64,000 nucleotides of DNA from Serratia nevei (GCF_037948395.1 NZ_CP149940.1:2294001-2358000); one strand, 5' to 3'. Shown: positions 1 to 10,500, numbered from the stretch's first letter. Notes: generated by a model not told the origin, from the letters alone. Made by a program: numbers and translations.

Positions 1-29
1 GCGGGGGTAGGCGTGTTGGCAGTATCCAT
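1..29 (-). CDS. hemP: Start of a leftward gene, probably hemP (partial)
   Basis: Only the first nine full codons are inside the window. They read MDTANTPTP from an ATG at 29; two more in-frame ATGs lie at 32 and 35. A Fur-box-like sequence sits about 50 bases upstream. HemP is a small haemin-uptake protein whose gene is Fur-regulated in Yersinia and Serratia relatives, and in E. coli its homologue ydiE lies next to aroH. The identity therefore rests on position, the Fur box and the Thr/Pro/Ala-rich start, not on domain evidence. Confidence 0.4.
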
Positions 30-78
30 CATCATTGTGCTTATAAAACAGACCATTAAATGGTAATTAATATCAAAC

Positions 79-97
79 TGAGAATCATTATCATGTG
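79..97 (-). promoter_or_regulatory. Fur-box-like site
   Basis: Read on the minus strand this is tgataatgattctcagttt. About 13 of 19 positions agree with the Fur consensus GATAATGATAATCATTATC, including the whole left GATAATGAT. It lies upstream of the leftward gene at the window edge, where iron repression would be expected for haem uptake. Confidence 0.55.
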
Positions 98-164
98 AAG
101 GAAAGGTTACATCAAGGAAAATTTTCTTACCGATGGAACCTTTTTGTCGAACGGACATCTGGCG

Positions 165-188
165 GCGGGCCGAGCGCACTCGGCCCGT
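165..188. other. Strong hairpin downstream of btuE
   Basis: A 9-bp GC-rich stem (cgggccgag/ctcggcccg) with a 4-base loop lies just past the btuE stop. On the minus strand the T-rich run comes before the stem, so it is not a canonical terminator for btuE. It may simply protect the 3' end. Confidence 0.4.
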
Positions 189-200
189 AAAAAAGGGGCG

Positions 201-686
201 TTATTTCAGCAGGGTTTCGATGCGGTCAAACAGACGTTCGGGCTTGGTGATCGGCGCAAAGCGCGTGACGCGCTGGCCGTCGGCGGTAAGCAGAAACTTG
301 GTGAAATTCCACTTGATGCGGCGGCTACCCAAAATGCCGGGCGCCAGGCGTTTCAGCTCATTGAACAGCGGGTGCGCGCCGGGGCCGTTAACGTCTATCT
401 TGCTGAACAGCGGGAAACTGACGCCGTAGTTGAGGCTGCAAAAGTTGGCGATCTCCAGCGGGCTGCCCGGCTCCTGAGAACCAAACTGGTTGCAGGGGAA
501 GCCGAGCACCACCAAGCCGCGTTCGCGATAGTATTGCCACAAATTTTCCAGCCCGCGGTATTGCGGGGTGAAGCCGCACTTGCTGGCGGTGTTGACCACC
601 AGGTAAGCGCGCGCCGGGAAATCGCCCAGCGTTTTTTGCTCGCCCTGCAGCGTGACGCAGGGGATGGATAACAGAGAGTGAATCAT
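201..686 (-). CDS. btuE: Glutathione peroxidase-like thiol peroxidase BtuE
   Basis: This 161-residue protein of the glutathione peroxidase family reduces hydroperoxides; the E. coli homologue BtuE works mainly with thioredoxin. It carries the family's three motifs in order: NTASKCGFTPQY with the peroxidatic Cys37, FPCNQFG, and KWNFTKFL near residue 125. The active residue is cysteine, not selenocysteine. An upstream in-frame start at 719 would add 11 unmatched residues. The ATG at 686 has GGAG just upstream and fits the family length, so it was chosen. In E. coli btuE lies among vitamin B12 genes, but here it stands next to aroH without btuC or btuD in view. Confidence 0.93.
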   Translation of the reverse strand: MIHSLLSIPCVTLQGEQKTLGDFPARAYLVVNTASKCGFTPQYRGLENLWQYYRERGLVVLGFPCNQFGSQEPGSPLEIANFCSLNYGVSFPLFSKIDVNGPGAHPLFNELKRLAPGILGSRRIKWNFTKFLLTADGQRVTRFAPITKPERLFDRIETLLK

Positions 687-762
687 GCCGGGGCTCCAGG
701 TGCGTTTCGGCGGGTGCAAAGAGGTTGCAATCAGTATAGATGAGCGGGGCGGGAGGGATAAA

Positions 763-782
763 GCCGGGGCGAAGCCCCGGCC
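763..782 (-). terminator. aroH terminator
   Basis: An 8-bp perfect stem (gccggggc/gccccggc) with a 3-base loop is followed on the minus strand by TTTATCC. It lies 10 bases past the aroH stop. Confidence 0.65.
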
Positions 783-791
783 TAGGTTGCG

Positions 792-1838
792 TCAGAAACG
801 GCTATCGACCGCATCCGCCAGCATCGCCAGCAGCTGTTCGCTGTCGGACCAGCTCAGGCAAGGATCGGTGATCGACTGGCCATAGGTCAGCGGCTGGCCG
901 GCGACGATTTTCTGCGTGCCTTCCACCAGGAAGCTTTCCGCCATCACGCCGGTGATGGCGGCGGAGCCGGCGCGGATCTGTTGGCAAACGTTGTCGGCCA
1001 CTTCCAGCTGGCGGCGGTGCATCTTCTGGCAGTTGCCGTGGCTGAAGTCGATCACCAGGTGCTCCGGCAGATCGAACTCGCGCAGGCTGTCGCAGGCGGT
1101 AGCGATGTCGCTGGCGTGGTAGTTCGGCGTTTTGCCACCGCGCATGATGATGTGGCCATACGGGTTGCCGCTGGTCTGGTAGATGGTCATCTGGCCATGT
1201 TTGTCCGGCGACAGGAACATGTGCCCGGCGCGCGCCGCACGAATGGCGTCGATGGCGATGCGGGTGTTGCCGTCGGTGCCGTTTTTGAAGCCGACCGGGC
1301 AGGAGAGCGCCGAGGCCATTTCACGGTGGATCTGGCTTTCGGTGGTGCGTGCGCCGATGGCACCCCAGCTGATGAGATCGGCGATGTATTGGCCGACCAC
1401 CATGTCCAGGAATTCGGTGGCGGTCGGCAGGCCGAGCTGGTTCACTTCCAGCAGCAGGCGGCGCGCCATTTCGATGCCGCGGTTGACCTGGAAGGTGCCG
1501 TCCAGCGCCGGATCGGAGATCAGGCCTTTCCAGCCGACGACGGTGCGCGGTTTTTCGAAGTAGGTGCGCATCACGATTTCCAGACGATCCTGGTAGCGTT
1601 CGCGCAGGGCGTTCAGCCGGCCGGCGTAATCGACGGCGGCGTCGAGATCGTGGATGGAGCAGGGGCCGATCACCACCAACAGGCGGCGGTCTTCACCGGT
1701 GAGGATTTTTTCAATGCGTTTTCGTGACGCTGTCACGTTATCGGCGACGGCCGCCGAGATCGGCAGCTTGTCTGCCAACGCTTGCGGCGTGACGAGGCTG
1801 TCGATGCGCGCGGTCCGCAGTTCATCTGTTTTGTACAT
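792..1838 (-). CDS. aroH: DAHP synthase, Trp-sensitive type (AroH)
   Basis: This 348-residue class I DAHP synthase condenses phosphoenolpyruvate with erythrose 4-phosphate, the first step of the shikimate pathway. It is nearly collinear with E. coli AroH: it begins MYKTDELRTARI and contains the LLVVIGPCSIHD, WKGLISDP, GARTTESQ and VIDFSHGNCQK blocks that hold metal and substrate ligands. The ATG at 1838 matches the family start and has AGGGAAC upstream; the longer reading from 1898 adds 20 unrelated residues. Its neighbour ppsA makes the substrate PEP. No Trp-operator sequence (ACTAG halves) is visible in the 200 bases upstream, unlike E. coli. Confidence 0.96.
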   Translation of the reverse strand: MYKTDELRTARIDSLVTPQALADKLPISAAVADNVTASRKRIEKILTGEDRRLLVVIGPCSIHDLDAAVDYAGRLNALRERYQDRLEIVMRTYFEKPRTVVGWKGLISDPALDGTFQVNRGIEMARRLLLEVNQLGLPTATEFLDMVVGQYIADLISWGAIGARTTESQIHREMASALSCPVGFKNGTDGNTRIAIDAIRAARAGHMFLSPDKHGQMTIYQTSGNPYGHIIMRGGKTPNYHASDIATACDSLREFDLPEHLVIDFSHGNCQKMHRRQLEVADNVCQQIRAGSAAITGVMAESFLVEGTQKIVAGQPLTYGQSITDPCLSWSDSEQLLAMLADAVDSRF

Positions 1839-2035
1839 GTTGTTCCCTGGAAACTGTTCTTCTCTGCGGCAGGAGTGCCGGGAAGTGATGGCGATCACAA
1901 TAACGCAAAAAGCGCTGAATTCAACCGTAGAGATTGCGTTCTGTTGATCAAAGCCGCGAAAAAAAGCACAAAAAAATCAGCTGCTGCTGAAATAAACGGC
2001 AGGCGGCGGGGCGCGACGGCCCCGCGAGGAAAAGA

Positions 2036-2857
2036 TCAGAACATGCGGCGGCTCATGCCGAGGATATCGAGGATTTTGGTGGAGATCTCTTCGACCGAAT
2101 AGTTGGTGGTATTGAGATAGCGGATCTGGTTTTTGCGGAACAGCGCCTCGACCTCGGCGATCTCCATGCGGCACTGGCGCAATGAGGCGTAGCGGCTGTT
2201 TTCGCGCCGCTCTTCGCGGATCGCCGCCAGGCGCTCCGGATCGATGGTCAGGCCGAATAATTTATGCTGAAACGGTTTCAGCGAAGCCGGCAGGTGCAAA
2301 TTGTCCATATCGTCGGCGATAAACGGATAGTTGGCGGCGCGGATGCCGAACTGCATCGCCAGATAGAGGCTGGTAGGGGTTTTGCCGCAGCGCGACACGC
2401 CGAGCAGGATCACCTGCGCCTGATCGAGGTTGCGCAGCGAAATGCCGTCATCGTGCGCCAGGGTATAGTCGATGGCGGCGATGCGCGCATCATACTTGCC
2501 GAGGTTGCTGGCGGTCAGGCCGTGGGTGCGGTTCGGCACCGGCGTCGGTTCTACGTCCAGCTCGCCCTGCAGCGGGCCGACCAGCGCCTGCACGATATCC
2601 TGGCAAAAGCCCTGGCTCTGGACGATCACATCTCGCACTTCCGGCGAGATGATGGAGTAAAACACCAGCGGCCGCACGCCGGTTTCATTATAGATATCAT
2701 CGATTTGTTGGCGAACTGCGCGTGCGCGGGCCTCGGTTTCGACAAACGGCAAGGTGTACGTGGTCGCCGTGACCGGGAACTGCGACAGCACCGCGTGCCC
2801 CAGCACTTCGGCAGTGATCGCCGTACCATCCGAAATATAAAAAACGCTTCTTTCCAC
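2036..2857 (-). CDS. ppsR: PEP synthase regulatory kinase/pyrophosphorylase PpsR
   Basis: This bifunctional DUF299 protein inactivates PEP synthase by ADP-dependent phosphorylation of a threonine and reactivates it by Pi-dependent removal. The P-loop-like GVSRCGKT is at residues 153-160, and conserved blocks [12 protein letters not shown] (start) and [10 protein letters not shown] follow the E. coli protein throughout. The start is taken as GTG at 2857, because TAAGGAG lies 5 bases upstream and the conserved sequence begins there; this gives 273 residues. An ATG 54 bases further out adds residues with no homologue. It is divergent from its target ppsA across 498 bp. Confidence 0.95.
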   Translation of the reverse strand: MERSVFYISDGTAITAEVLGHAVLSQFPVTATTYTLPFVETEARARAVRQQIDDIYNETGVRPLVFYSIISPEVRDVIVQSQGFCQDIVQALVGPLQGELDVEPTPVPNRTHGLTASNLGKYDARIAAIDYTLAHDDGISLRNLDQAQVILLGVSRCGKTPTSLYLAMQFGIRAANYPFIADDMDNLHLPASLKPFQHKLFGLTIDPERLAAIREERRENSRYASLRQCRMEIAEVEALFRKNQIRYLNTTNYSVEEISTKILDILGMSRRMF

Positions 2858-3355
2858 CCGAGGCTCCTTACCTGAGAACGGTGTTCCTGCTGTCATCACT
2901 GCCAATATCATGAGCCGCAGACGATTCGCCGGTAAAGGGGCGAGGGAAAAAATTGTGACGGCGGGGCGGTAAACCGCCTTGCGGCGGCGCGTGAAGAAAA
3001 GTGCATTTTGACGACGGTAAAAATCGTGGCGCAGCGACGCTTTTCGATCCGAAACGCAAATTTGCCGCTATTTTCACCAAAAACGGTAGCGTTTGCGTGG
3101 TCATTAAAACAGAAGTTTAAAAAGAACGTAATTTGTTGAGAACTAAGCTTTTCGTGCGATTGGGAACGGTTCCCAGGCAAATCAGCCGGTTAGGACATTC
3201 TCTTAAAAACCACTTTCTTCAGTGGGTTGATCGATTCACCTTTCCATTTTCCCCAGATCAGTGTGCTAGTCTGATTCGGCTCCGTGTTAGCGGCGCCGTA
3301 AAGCAAGCGAATTAAATCCGTCTTTACCCTACTGATAGCAATAAGGATTGTCTCG
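2858..3355. other. ppsR-ppsA divergent regulatory region
   Basis: 498 bp without a gene. It holds the outward promoters of ppsR and ppsA, a perfect odd palindrome at 3161-3175, and an extended -10-like tgtgctagtct about 90 bases before ppsA. Short reading frames here have no recognisable products. Confidence 0.6.
3161..3175. promoter_or_regulatory. Perfect palindrome upstream of ppsA (Cra-like operator candidate)
   Basis: tgggaacggttccca has 7-bp arms around one centre base. It has the general form of a LacI/GalR-family operator. E. coli ppsA is activated by Cra, a member of that family, but the match to the Cra consensus is only partial, so the regulator is inferred. Confidence 0.45.
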
Positions 3356-5734
3356 ATGTCCAACAATGGCCCAGACTTGCGTAATGTGCTTTGGTACAAC
3401 CAGCTTGGCATGCACGACGTTGACCGTGTCGGCGGCAAAAACGCCTCCCTCGGTGAAATGATCACCAATCTTTCCGATTTGGGCGTGGCCGTGCCAAACG
3501 GTTTTGCCACCACCGCACAGGCGTTTAACGATTTCCTCGAACAAAGCGGTGTTAACCAGCGCATCTATCAGCTACTGGATCAGACCGACGTTGACGACGT
3601 TGCACAACTGGCCAAGGCCGGCGCCCAGATCCGCCAATGGGTGATCGACACGCCGTTCCACGCCGAGTTCGAACGTGAAATTCATCAGGCTTACCAACAG
3701 CTCGCCGATGGCGAACCGGAAGCCTCTTTTGCGGTGCGCTCCTCCGCCACGGCGGAAGACATGCCGGACGCGTCCTTTGCCGGCCAGCAGGAAACCTTCC
3801 TCAACGTGCAGGGCATCGACGCCGTGATGGTGGCGATCAAGCACGTGTTCGCGTCGCTGTTCAACGACCGCGCCATCTCGTATCGCGTGCATCAGGGCTA
3901 TGACCACCGCGGCGTGGCGCTGTCGGCGGGTGTACAGCGGATGGTGCGCTCCGATCTGGCCTCCTCGGGCGTGATGTTCACCATCGACACTGAGTCCGGC
4001 TTTGATCAGGTGGTATTCATCACCTCCGCCTTCGGCCTGGGCGAAATGGTGGTGCAGGGCGCGGTGAACCCGGATGAGTTCTACGTGCACAAACCGACGC
4101 TGCAAAACGGCAAGCCGGCGATCGTGCGCCGCAACCTGGGCTCGAAAAAGATCCGCATGGTGTACGCACCGTCGCAGGATCACGGCAAGCAGGTGCGCAT
4201 CGAAGACGTGCCGGAAGCGCAGCGCAGCCGTTTCTCGCTGACGGATGAAGAAGTGCAGGCGCTGGCGCAGCAGGCGATCCTGATCGAAAAACATTACGGT
4301 CGCCCGATGGATATCGAGTGGGCGAAAGACGGCCATACCGGCAAGCTGCTGATCGTGCAGGCACGCCCGGAGACCGTACGCTCCAACGAGCAGACCATGG
4401 AGCGCTACCAGCTGAACGGCTCCAGCCCGGTGCTGGTGGAAGGCCGCGCCATCGGCCACCGCATCGGCGCCGGCCCGGTGAAAGTGATCCACGACATCAG
4501 CGAAATGGATCGCATCCAGCCGGGCGACGTGTTGGTCACCGACATGACCGACCCGGATTGGGAACCGATCATGAAGAAAGCCGCCGCGATCGTCACCAAC
4601 CGCGGCGGGCGCACCTGCCACGCGGCGATCATCGCCCGTGAACTGGGCATTCCGGCGGTGGTGGGCTGTGGCCACGCCACCGACGTGCTGAAAGACGGCC
4701 AGAAAGTCACCGTCTCCTGCGCGGAAGGCGACACCGGTTTCGTTTACAGCGATATGCTGGACTTCAGCGTGCAGAGCTCCGAAGTGACCGAGCTGCCTGA
4801 TCTGCCGCTGAAGATCATGATGAACGTCGGCAACCCGGATCGCGCCTTCGACTTCGCGCGTTTGCCGAATGAAGGCGTGGGCCTGGCGCGGCTGGAATTT
4901 ATCATCAACCGCATGATCGGCGTGCACCCGCGCGCGCTGCTGGAGTTTGACCAGCAGACGCCGGCGCTGCAAAACGAAATTCGCGCGCTGATGCAGGGTT
5001 ACGATCATCCGGTCGAGTTCTACGTCGGCCGTCTGACCGAGGGCATCGCGACGCTGGGCGCCGCGTTCTGGCCGAAGCGCGTGATTGTGCGTCTGTCCGA
5101 CTTTAAATCCAACGAGTACGCCAACCTGGTGGGCGGCGACAAGTATGAACCGCACGAAGAGAACCCGATGCTGGGCTTCCGTGGTGCCGGCCGTTACGTG
5201 GCCGACAGCTTCCGCGATTGCTTCGCGCTGGAGTGCGAGGCGGTGAAACGCGTGCGTAACGAAATGGGGCTGACCAACGTCGAAATCATGGTGCCGTTCG
5301 TGCGCACCGTGGCGCAGGCGGAAGCGGTGGTGGCCGAGCTGGCGCGTCAGGGGCTGAAGCGCGGCGAGAACGGGCTGAAAGTGATCATGATGTGCGAGAT
5401 CCCGTCCAATGCGCTGTTGGCGGATCAGTTCCTCGAGCACTTCGACGGCTTCTCCATCGGTTCCAACGACATGACCCAGCTGGCGCTGGGGCTGGATCGC
5501 GACTCCGGCGTGGTGTCGGAGCTGTTCGACGAACGCAACGAGGCGGTGAAAGCGCTGCTGTCGATGGCGATTCAGGCGGCCAAGCGCCACGGCAAATACG
5601 TCGGCATCTGCGGCCAGGGCCCATCCGACCACGAAGACTTCGCCGAGTGGCTGATGGAGCAGGGCATCGACAGCCTGTCGCTCAATCCGGACACCGTGGT
5701 GCAGACCTGGATCAATTTGTCGAAAAAGAAATAA
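3356..5734 (+). CDS. ppsA: Phosphoenolpyruvate synthase PpsA
   Basis: This cytosolic enzyme converts pyruvate + ATP + water to PEP + AMP + Pi during gluconeogenesis. It has 792 residues, the usual length. An N-terminal ATP-binding domain covers about residues 20-350. The swivelling phosphohistidine domain has the [10 protein letters not shown] motif with catalytic His422. The C-terminal PEP/pyruvate barrel contains [15 protein letters not shown] and the GICGQGPSD cysteine near residue 750. The ATG at 3356 matches the E. coli start. It is controlled post-translationally by the adjacent ppsR. Confidence 0.97.
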   Translation: MSNNGPDLRNVLWYNQLGMHDVDRVGGKNASLGEMITNLSDLGVAVPNGFATTAQAFNDFLEQSGVNQRIYQLLDQTDVDDVAQLAKAGAQIRQWVIDTPFHAEFEREIHQAYQQLADGEPEASFAVRSSATAEDMPDASFAGQQETFLNVQGIDAVMVAIKHVFASLFNDRAISYRVHQGYDHRGVALSAGVQRMVRSDLASSGVMFTIDTESGFDQVVFITSAFGLGEMVVQGAVNPDEFYVHKPTLQNGKPAIVRRNLGSKKIRMVYAPSQDHGKQVRIEDVPEAQRSRFSLTDEEVQALAQQAILIEKHYGRPMDIEWAKDGHTGKLLIVQARPETVRSNEQTMERYQLNGSSPVLVEGRAIGHRIGAGPVKVIHDISEMDRIQPGDVLVTDMTDPDWEPIMKKAAAIVTNRGGRTCHAAIIARELGIPAVVGCGHATDVLKDGQKVTVSCAEGDTGFVYSDMLDFSVQSSEVTELPDLPLKIMMNVGNPDRAFDFARLPNEGVGLARLEFIINRMIGVHPRALLEFDQQTPALQNEIRALMQGYDHPVEFYVGRLTEGIATLGAAFWPKRVIVRLSDFKSNEYANLVGGDKYEPHEENPMLGFRGAGRYVADSFRDCFALECEAVKRVRNEMGLTNVEIMVPFVRTVAQAEAVVAELARQGLKRGENGLKVIMMCEIPSNALLADQFLEHFDGFSIGSNDMTQLALGLDRDSGVVSELFDERNEAVKALLSMAIQAAKRHGKYVGICGQGPSDHEDFAEWLMEQGIDSLSLNPDTVVQTWINLSKKK

Positions 5735-5764
5735 TGTCTCGGCATCGCTAAGGCATTAACGCCA

Positions 5765-5792
5765 GGCCGCAGTTTACGCTGCGGCCTTTTTA
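5765..5792 (+). terminator. ppsA terminator
   Basis: A perfect 8-bp stem (ggccgcag/ctgcggcc) with a tttacg loop is followed by TTTTTATTT, 30 bases after the ppsA stop. Confidence 0.9.
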
Positions 5793-5845
5793 TTTCTGAA
5801 TGTAAATAACGGCGCGTAAAATAATCAATTTGGCGAAAAAAGAAT

Positions 5846-5957
5846 AAAAAAAAGCCCACCGTAGGAGATGGGCAAAGACTACACACAGCAATTCACATGT
5901 ATGGCATTACATAGTTCAGAAAGGTTGCTTTAAAATCAGTGATTTGAAGCAATAGAT
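5846..5957 (-). ncRNA. rprA: RprA, Hfq-dependent small RNA
   Basis: The minus strand matches E. coli RprA closely over its 3' half: AATTGCTGTGTGTAGTCTTT, then the terminator hairpin GCCCATCTCCTACGGTGGGC and a U-run. The 5' half forms the expected first stem-loop (tgcttcaaatca/tgattttaaagca) in a diverged sequence. The 5' end at about 5957 is set by a TAGTAT -10 element at 5965-5970. The genomic place, next to ydiK, is the same as in E. coli. RprA activates rpoS translation and represses other mRNAs under envelope stress. Confidence 0.92.
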
Positions 5958-5964
5958 GGCCATA

Positions 5965-6007
5965 ATACTAGATTTTTGAACGCGACTAGTCATTAAGAAT
6001 CATCCTA
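5965..6007 (-). promoter_or_regulatory. rprA promoter with RcsB box
   Basis: A -10 TAGTAT (5965-5970) precedes the rprA 5' end. The 14-base taagaatcatccta at 5994-6007 matches the RcsAB-box consensus (TAAGAATATTCCTA) at 12 of 14 positions, at about -37 to -50. RcsB activates rprA in E. coli, so control by the Rcs envelope-stress phosphorelay is probably kept. Confidence 0.8.
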
Positions 6008-6178
6008 ATCGATAGCGGCATCACATTTTATTTGCGGTCGTTATCTCTTTTTGCCGCTTGCAATAAACAGGGATTTACATTGCACCTTTCATTCGCCGAG
6101 CCCCAATCAATATAGGGCGGCATTATATTTGGCGTAGATATTACTCGAATGAGGTAGGAATAATGACGGGGCGAAATA

Positions 6179-6202
6179 TTCCGCCCGACGATGCGGGCGG
6201 AA
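6179..6202 (-). terminator. ydiK terminator hairpin
   Basis: A 9-bp perfect stem (ttccgcccg/cgggcggaa) with a 6-base loop lies just past the ydiK stop. The tail TATTTCG is only weakly U-rich. Confidence 0.5.
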
Positions 6203-6210
6203 GGGGGGGA

Positions 6211-7311
6211 TTAGCGTTTTTCCAGATCTTCGATGACTTGCTCCGGCGCGGTGGTCGGCTCCGGCGCTTCATTCATCCAGGCGGTCAGCAGGCGATAAGA
6301 TACCGCCAACACCACCGGACCGATGAACAGGCCAATCATGCCGAAGGCCAGCAAACCGCCGATAACGCCGGAGAGGATCAGCAGCAGCGGCAGATCGGCG
6401 CCCATGCGGATCAGCACCGGGCGCAGCACGTTATCCAGCGTGGCTACCACGCAGCTCCAGACCAGCAGCACGGTGCCCCAGGTGGTATCGCCATGCCAGT
6501 ACAGCCAGATAATGGCCGGCACCAGCACCAACAGCGGCCCCAATTGCGCCACGCAGCAGATAAAGATCAGCATCGTCAACAGGGTGGCGGCCGGAATGCC
6601 GCTCACCGCCAGACCGATACCGCCCAGCACCGACTGTACCAGCGCCGTCACCACCACGCCCAGCGCGACGGCGCGGATCGCCTGGCCGCCCAACAGCACC
6701 GCCGCATCGCCGCGCGCAGAACCGAGGCGCACCGCAAAGTGGCGGATACCCAGTGCCACCTGCTCGCCGCGCGCATACAGCAATGCGCTGAACAGCAACA
6801 TCAGCGCGCAGTGCAGCAGCAGACGGCCGATATGCGCCGCCTGCGCCACGAACCAGGTGGCGGTCTGGCCGAAGTACGGCTGCACCTTCGCCAGCAGCGC
6901 GGCGCCGCCGGCGTTAACCAGCGTGTGATAGCTGGTGTAGAGCCTGTCGCCGATCATCGGCACGGACTGCAGCCAGGCGAGGTCGGGAATGTGCAGCTTG
7001 CCCGGTGAACTGGCCCAGGCGATCAGCGGCGCGCTGTTATCCACCACGCTGCTGATCAGCAGGGAGATTGGCAGAATGAACAGTAGGATCAGCAGCAGGG
7101 TCATGACCAAAACCGCCAGCGAACGGCGGCCCCACAGCAGTTTTTGCAGTTTGAGCAGCAGCGGCCAGGTGGCGATCACCACCATGCCCGCCCAGGCGAA
7201 GCCGAGAATAAACGGTTGGATCACCCAAAAACAGGCGACGATCATGATGGCGATAAACAGCACGCCGAAAATAATTCGCGGTAAGTCGTAACGCGATTGC
7301 GGGAGTGGCAT
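6211..7311 (-). CDS. ydiK: AI-2E family inner-membrane transporter YdiK
   Basis: This 366-residue polytopic membrane protein of the AI-2E/PerM family aligns along its whole length with E. coli YdiK. It has paired N-terminal membrane spans (about 14-60), a third near 70-95, a long periplasmic or amphipathic middle, and four or five C-terminal spans from about 205 on. These include the conserved GGIGLAVSG and LLILSGVIGGLLAFGMIGLFIGP blocks. The substrate is unknown; the family includes exporters of autoinducer-2 and Na+/H+ antiporters. It is divergent from ydiJ. Confidence 0.88.
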   Translation of the reverse strand: MPLPQSRYDLPRIIFGVLFIAIMIVACFWVIQPFILGFAWAGMVVIATWPLLLKLQKLLWGRRSLAVLVMTLLLILLFILPISLLISSVVDNSAPLIAWASSPGKLHIPDLAWLQSVPMIGDRLYTSYHTLVNAGGAALLAKVQPYFGQTATWFVAQAAHIGRLLLHCALMLLFSALLYARGEQVALGIRHFAVRLGSARGDAAVLLGGQAIRAVALGVVVTALVQSVLGGIGLAVSGIPAATLLTMLIFICCVAQLGPLLVLVPAIIWLYWHGDTTWGTVLLVWSCVVATLDNVLRPVLIRMGADLPLLLILSGVIGGLLAFGMIGLFIGPVVLAVSYRLLTAWMNEAPEPTTAPEQVIEDLEKR

Positions 7312-7458
7312 CAGTGGCTTCTCATCCTGGTCAATTAAATCCCTGGCACCGGGGAATCGGGGTGCCTGTCGGTCGGTTTCTCACCGCCGGGCGGCCGCCT
7401 GTGGCGGCGCTCGCAGGGCGGTAATAATGTGAATGCCTTCACTAAACGAGTATGTTAG

Positions 7459-7477
7459 TTTTTAGTGTCACTAAAAA
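7459..7477. promoter_or_regulatory. 19-bp palindrome between ydiK and ydiJ
   Basis: tttttagtgtcactaaaaa has 9-bp arms around one base. A further half-site, cactaaa, lies at 7440-7446. It is about 80 bases before ydiJ in the divergent ydiK-ydiJ gap, so an operator is likely. The regulator is unknown. Confidence 0.5.
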
Positions 7478-7556
7478 ATAGGGTGGGTCTGAATTAAAGG
7501 CCCGATTCAGCGTACATCAGCGCATAAAAAATAGACGGACAGGGTCAAAAAAGCGA

Positions 7557-10500
7557 ATGATCCCACAGATTTCTCAGGCGCCCGGCCTCGTTCAACGGGT
7601 GCTCGACTTTTTGGAAGCACTGAAGCAAAACGGATTCAACGGCGACACCGCCACCAGCTACGCTGACCGGCTGACGATGGCCACCGACAACAGCATCTAT
7701 CAGCTGTTGCCCGATGCGGTGGTGTTCCCCCGTTCCACCGCCGACGTGGCGCTGATCGCCCGCCTGGCCGGGGAAGAGCGATTCAAGACGCTGACCTTCA
7801 GCCCACGCGGCGGCGGCACCGGCACCAACGGCCAGTCGCTCAATACCGGCATCGTGGTCGATATGTCGCGCCATATGAACCGCATTCTGGAGATCAACGT
7901 CGAACAAGGCTGGGTAAAAGTCGAAGCCGGGGTGATCAAGGATCAGCTGAATCAATACCTGCGGCCGTTCGGCTACTTCTTCTCGCCGGAACTGTCCACC
8001 AGCAACCGCGCCACGCTGGGCGGCATGATCAACACCGACGCCTCCGGCCAGGGCTCGCTGGTGTACGGCAAAACCTCCGATCACGTATTAGGCCTGCGGG
8101 CGGTGCTGCTCGGCGGCGAGATGATCGACACCCGCGCTATGCCGACGGCGCTGGCGGAAACGATTGCTCTGGAAGAGACCGCCGAAGGGCGCATCTACCG
8201 CACGGTGCTCAACCGCTGCCGCGAGCAGCGTGCGCTGATCCTGGAGAAATTCCCCAAGCTCAACCGCTTCCTCACCGGTTACGATCTGCGCCACGTGCTG
8301 AGCGACGATCTGCAAACCTTCGATCTGACGCGCATCCTGACCGGCGCCGAAGGCACGCTGGCGTTTATCACCGAGGCGCGGCTGGACATCACGCCGCTGC
8401 CGAAAGTGCGCCGTTTGGTTAACGTAAAATACGACTCCTTCGACTCGGCGCTGCGCAATGCACCCTTTATGGTCGAAGCCAAGGCGCTGTCGGTGGAAAC
8501 CATCGATTCCAAGGTGCTGAACCTGGCGCGTGAAGACATCGTTTGGCACTCGGTGAACGAACTGATCGCCGACGTGCCGGATAAAGAGATGCTCGGGCTG
8601 AACATCGTCGAGTTCGCCGGTGACGATCGGGCGCTGATCGACGGCCAGATGGAAACCCTGTGCCAACGGCTGGACGAACTGATCGCGCAGCGGCAGGGCG
8701 GCGTGATCGGTTACCAAATCTGCGGCGATCTGGCGGGCATCGAGCGCATTTACAACATGCGCAAGAAGGCGGTTGGGCTGCTGGGCAACGCCAAAGGGCG
8801 CGCCAAGCCGATTCCGTTCGCCGAGGACACCTGCGTGCCGCCGCAACACCTGGCGGACTATATCGTCGAATTCCGTCAACTGCTCGACGACCACCACCTG
8901 AGCTACGGCATGTTCGGCCACGTCGATGCCGGGGTGCTGCACGTGCGCCCGGCGCTCGACATGTGCGACCCGCAGCAGGAGGTGCTGATGAAGCAGATCT
9001 CCGATCGGGTGGTGGCGCTGACCGCCAAATACGGCGGCCTGCTGTGGGGGGAGCACGGCAAGGGGTTCCGCGCGGAATACAGCCCTGAGTTCTTCGGCGA
9101 AACGCTGTATGAAGAGCTGCGCCGCATCAAGGCGGCATTCGATCCGGATAACCGCCTGAACCCGGGCAAGATCTGTTCGCCGCTGGCGGTGGATGCGCCG
9201 ATGATGCAGGTGGACGCGGTCAAGCGCGGCACCTTCGATCGCCAGATCCCGGTCGAGGTGCGCACCTCATTCCGCGGCGCGCTGGAGTGTAACGGCAACG
9301 GCCTGTGCTTCAACTTCGACGTGCGCAGCCCGATGTGCCCGTCGATGAAGATCAGCGGCAACCGCATTCATTCACCGAAAGGGCGGGCGACGCTGGTGCG
9401 CGAGTGGCTGCGTCTGTTGGCCGAGCAGGGCGTCGATCCTTTGGCGCTGGAAAAACAGTTGCCGCAGCAGCGAGTCAGCCTGCGCGGTTTGATCGAAAAG
9501 ACCCGCAACAGCTGGCACGCGGGCAAGGGCGAGTATGACTTCTCGCACGAAGTGAAAGAGGCGATGTCCGGCTGCCTGGCCTGCAAGGCCTGCTCCACCC
9601 AGTGCCCGATCAAGATTGACGTGCCGGGATTCCGTTCGCGCTTCCTGCAGCTCTACCACACCCGCTATCTGCGCCCGGTAAGCGACTACATGGTCGCCGG
9701 TGTGGAGAGCTATACCCCGTTGATGGCCCGCGCGCCGAAGGTGTTCAACTTCTTCTTCCGCCAGCCGTGGCTGCGGGAGATGAGCCGCAACGCCATCGGC
9801 ATGGTCGATCTGCCGCTGCTGTCCAGCCCGACGCTGCGTCAGCAGCTGTCCGGCCACCGCGCGACCACGCTGACGCTGGAGCAGCTGGAAGGGCTGAGCG
9901 CCGAGCAGCGCGCAGAACACGTGCTTATCGTCCAGGATCCGTTCACCAGCTATTACGACGCCAAAGTGGTGGCGGACTTTGTCAGGCTGGTGGAGAAGCT
10001 CGGCTATCAACCGGTGCTGCTGCCGTTCTCGCCGAACGGTAAGGCGCAGCATGTGAAAGGTTTCCTGACGCGCTTTGCCCGTACCGCGCGCAAAACCGCC
10101 GATTTCCTCAACCGTGTGGCGCAGCTCGGCATGCCGCTGGTGGGCGTTGATCCGGCGCTGGTGCTGTGCTACCGCGACGAATACCGCGAGATCCTCGGTG
10201 CCGAACGCGGCGATTTCCAGGTGCAGCTGGTGCATGAATGGCTGCAGCAGCGGATTGCGGATCGCGCCGAACAGCCGGCGACCGGCGAGCCGTGGTATCT
10301 GTTCGGCCACTGCACCGAAACCACCGCGCTGCCGGCCAGCGGCCAACAGTGGGCGGCGATCTTCGCCCGATTCGGCGCCAAACTGGAGAACGTCAGCGTC
10401 GGCTGCTGCGGCATGGCGGGCACTTACGGCCATGAAGCCAAGAACCTGCAAAACTCGCTCGGCATTTATGAGCTATCATGGCATCCGACGCTGCAGCGTT

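Noticed and set aside
3572..5632. 686-codon open frame on the minus strand inside ppsA
   Set aside because: Exact antisense of ppsA; composition rich in His/Arg/Val as expected for a shadow frame of GC-rich coding DNA, with no recognisable domain.
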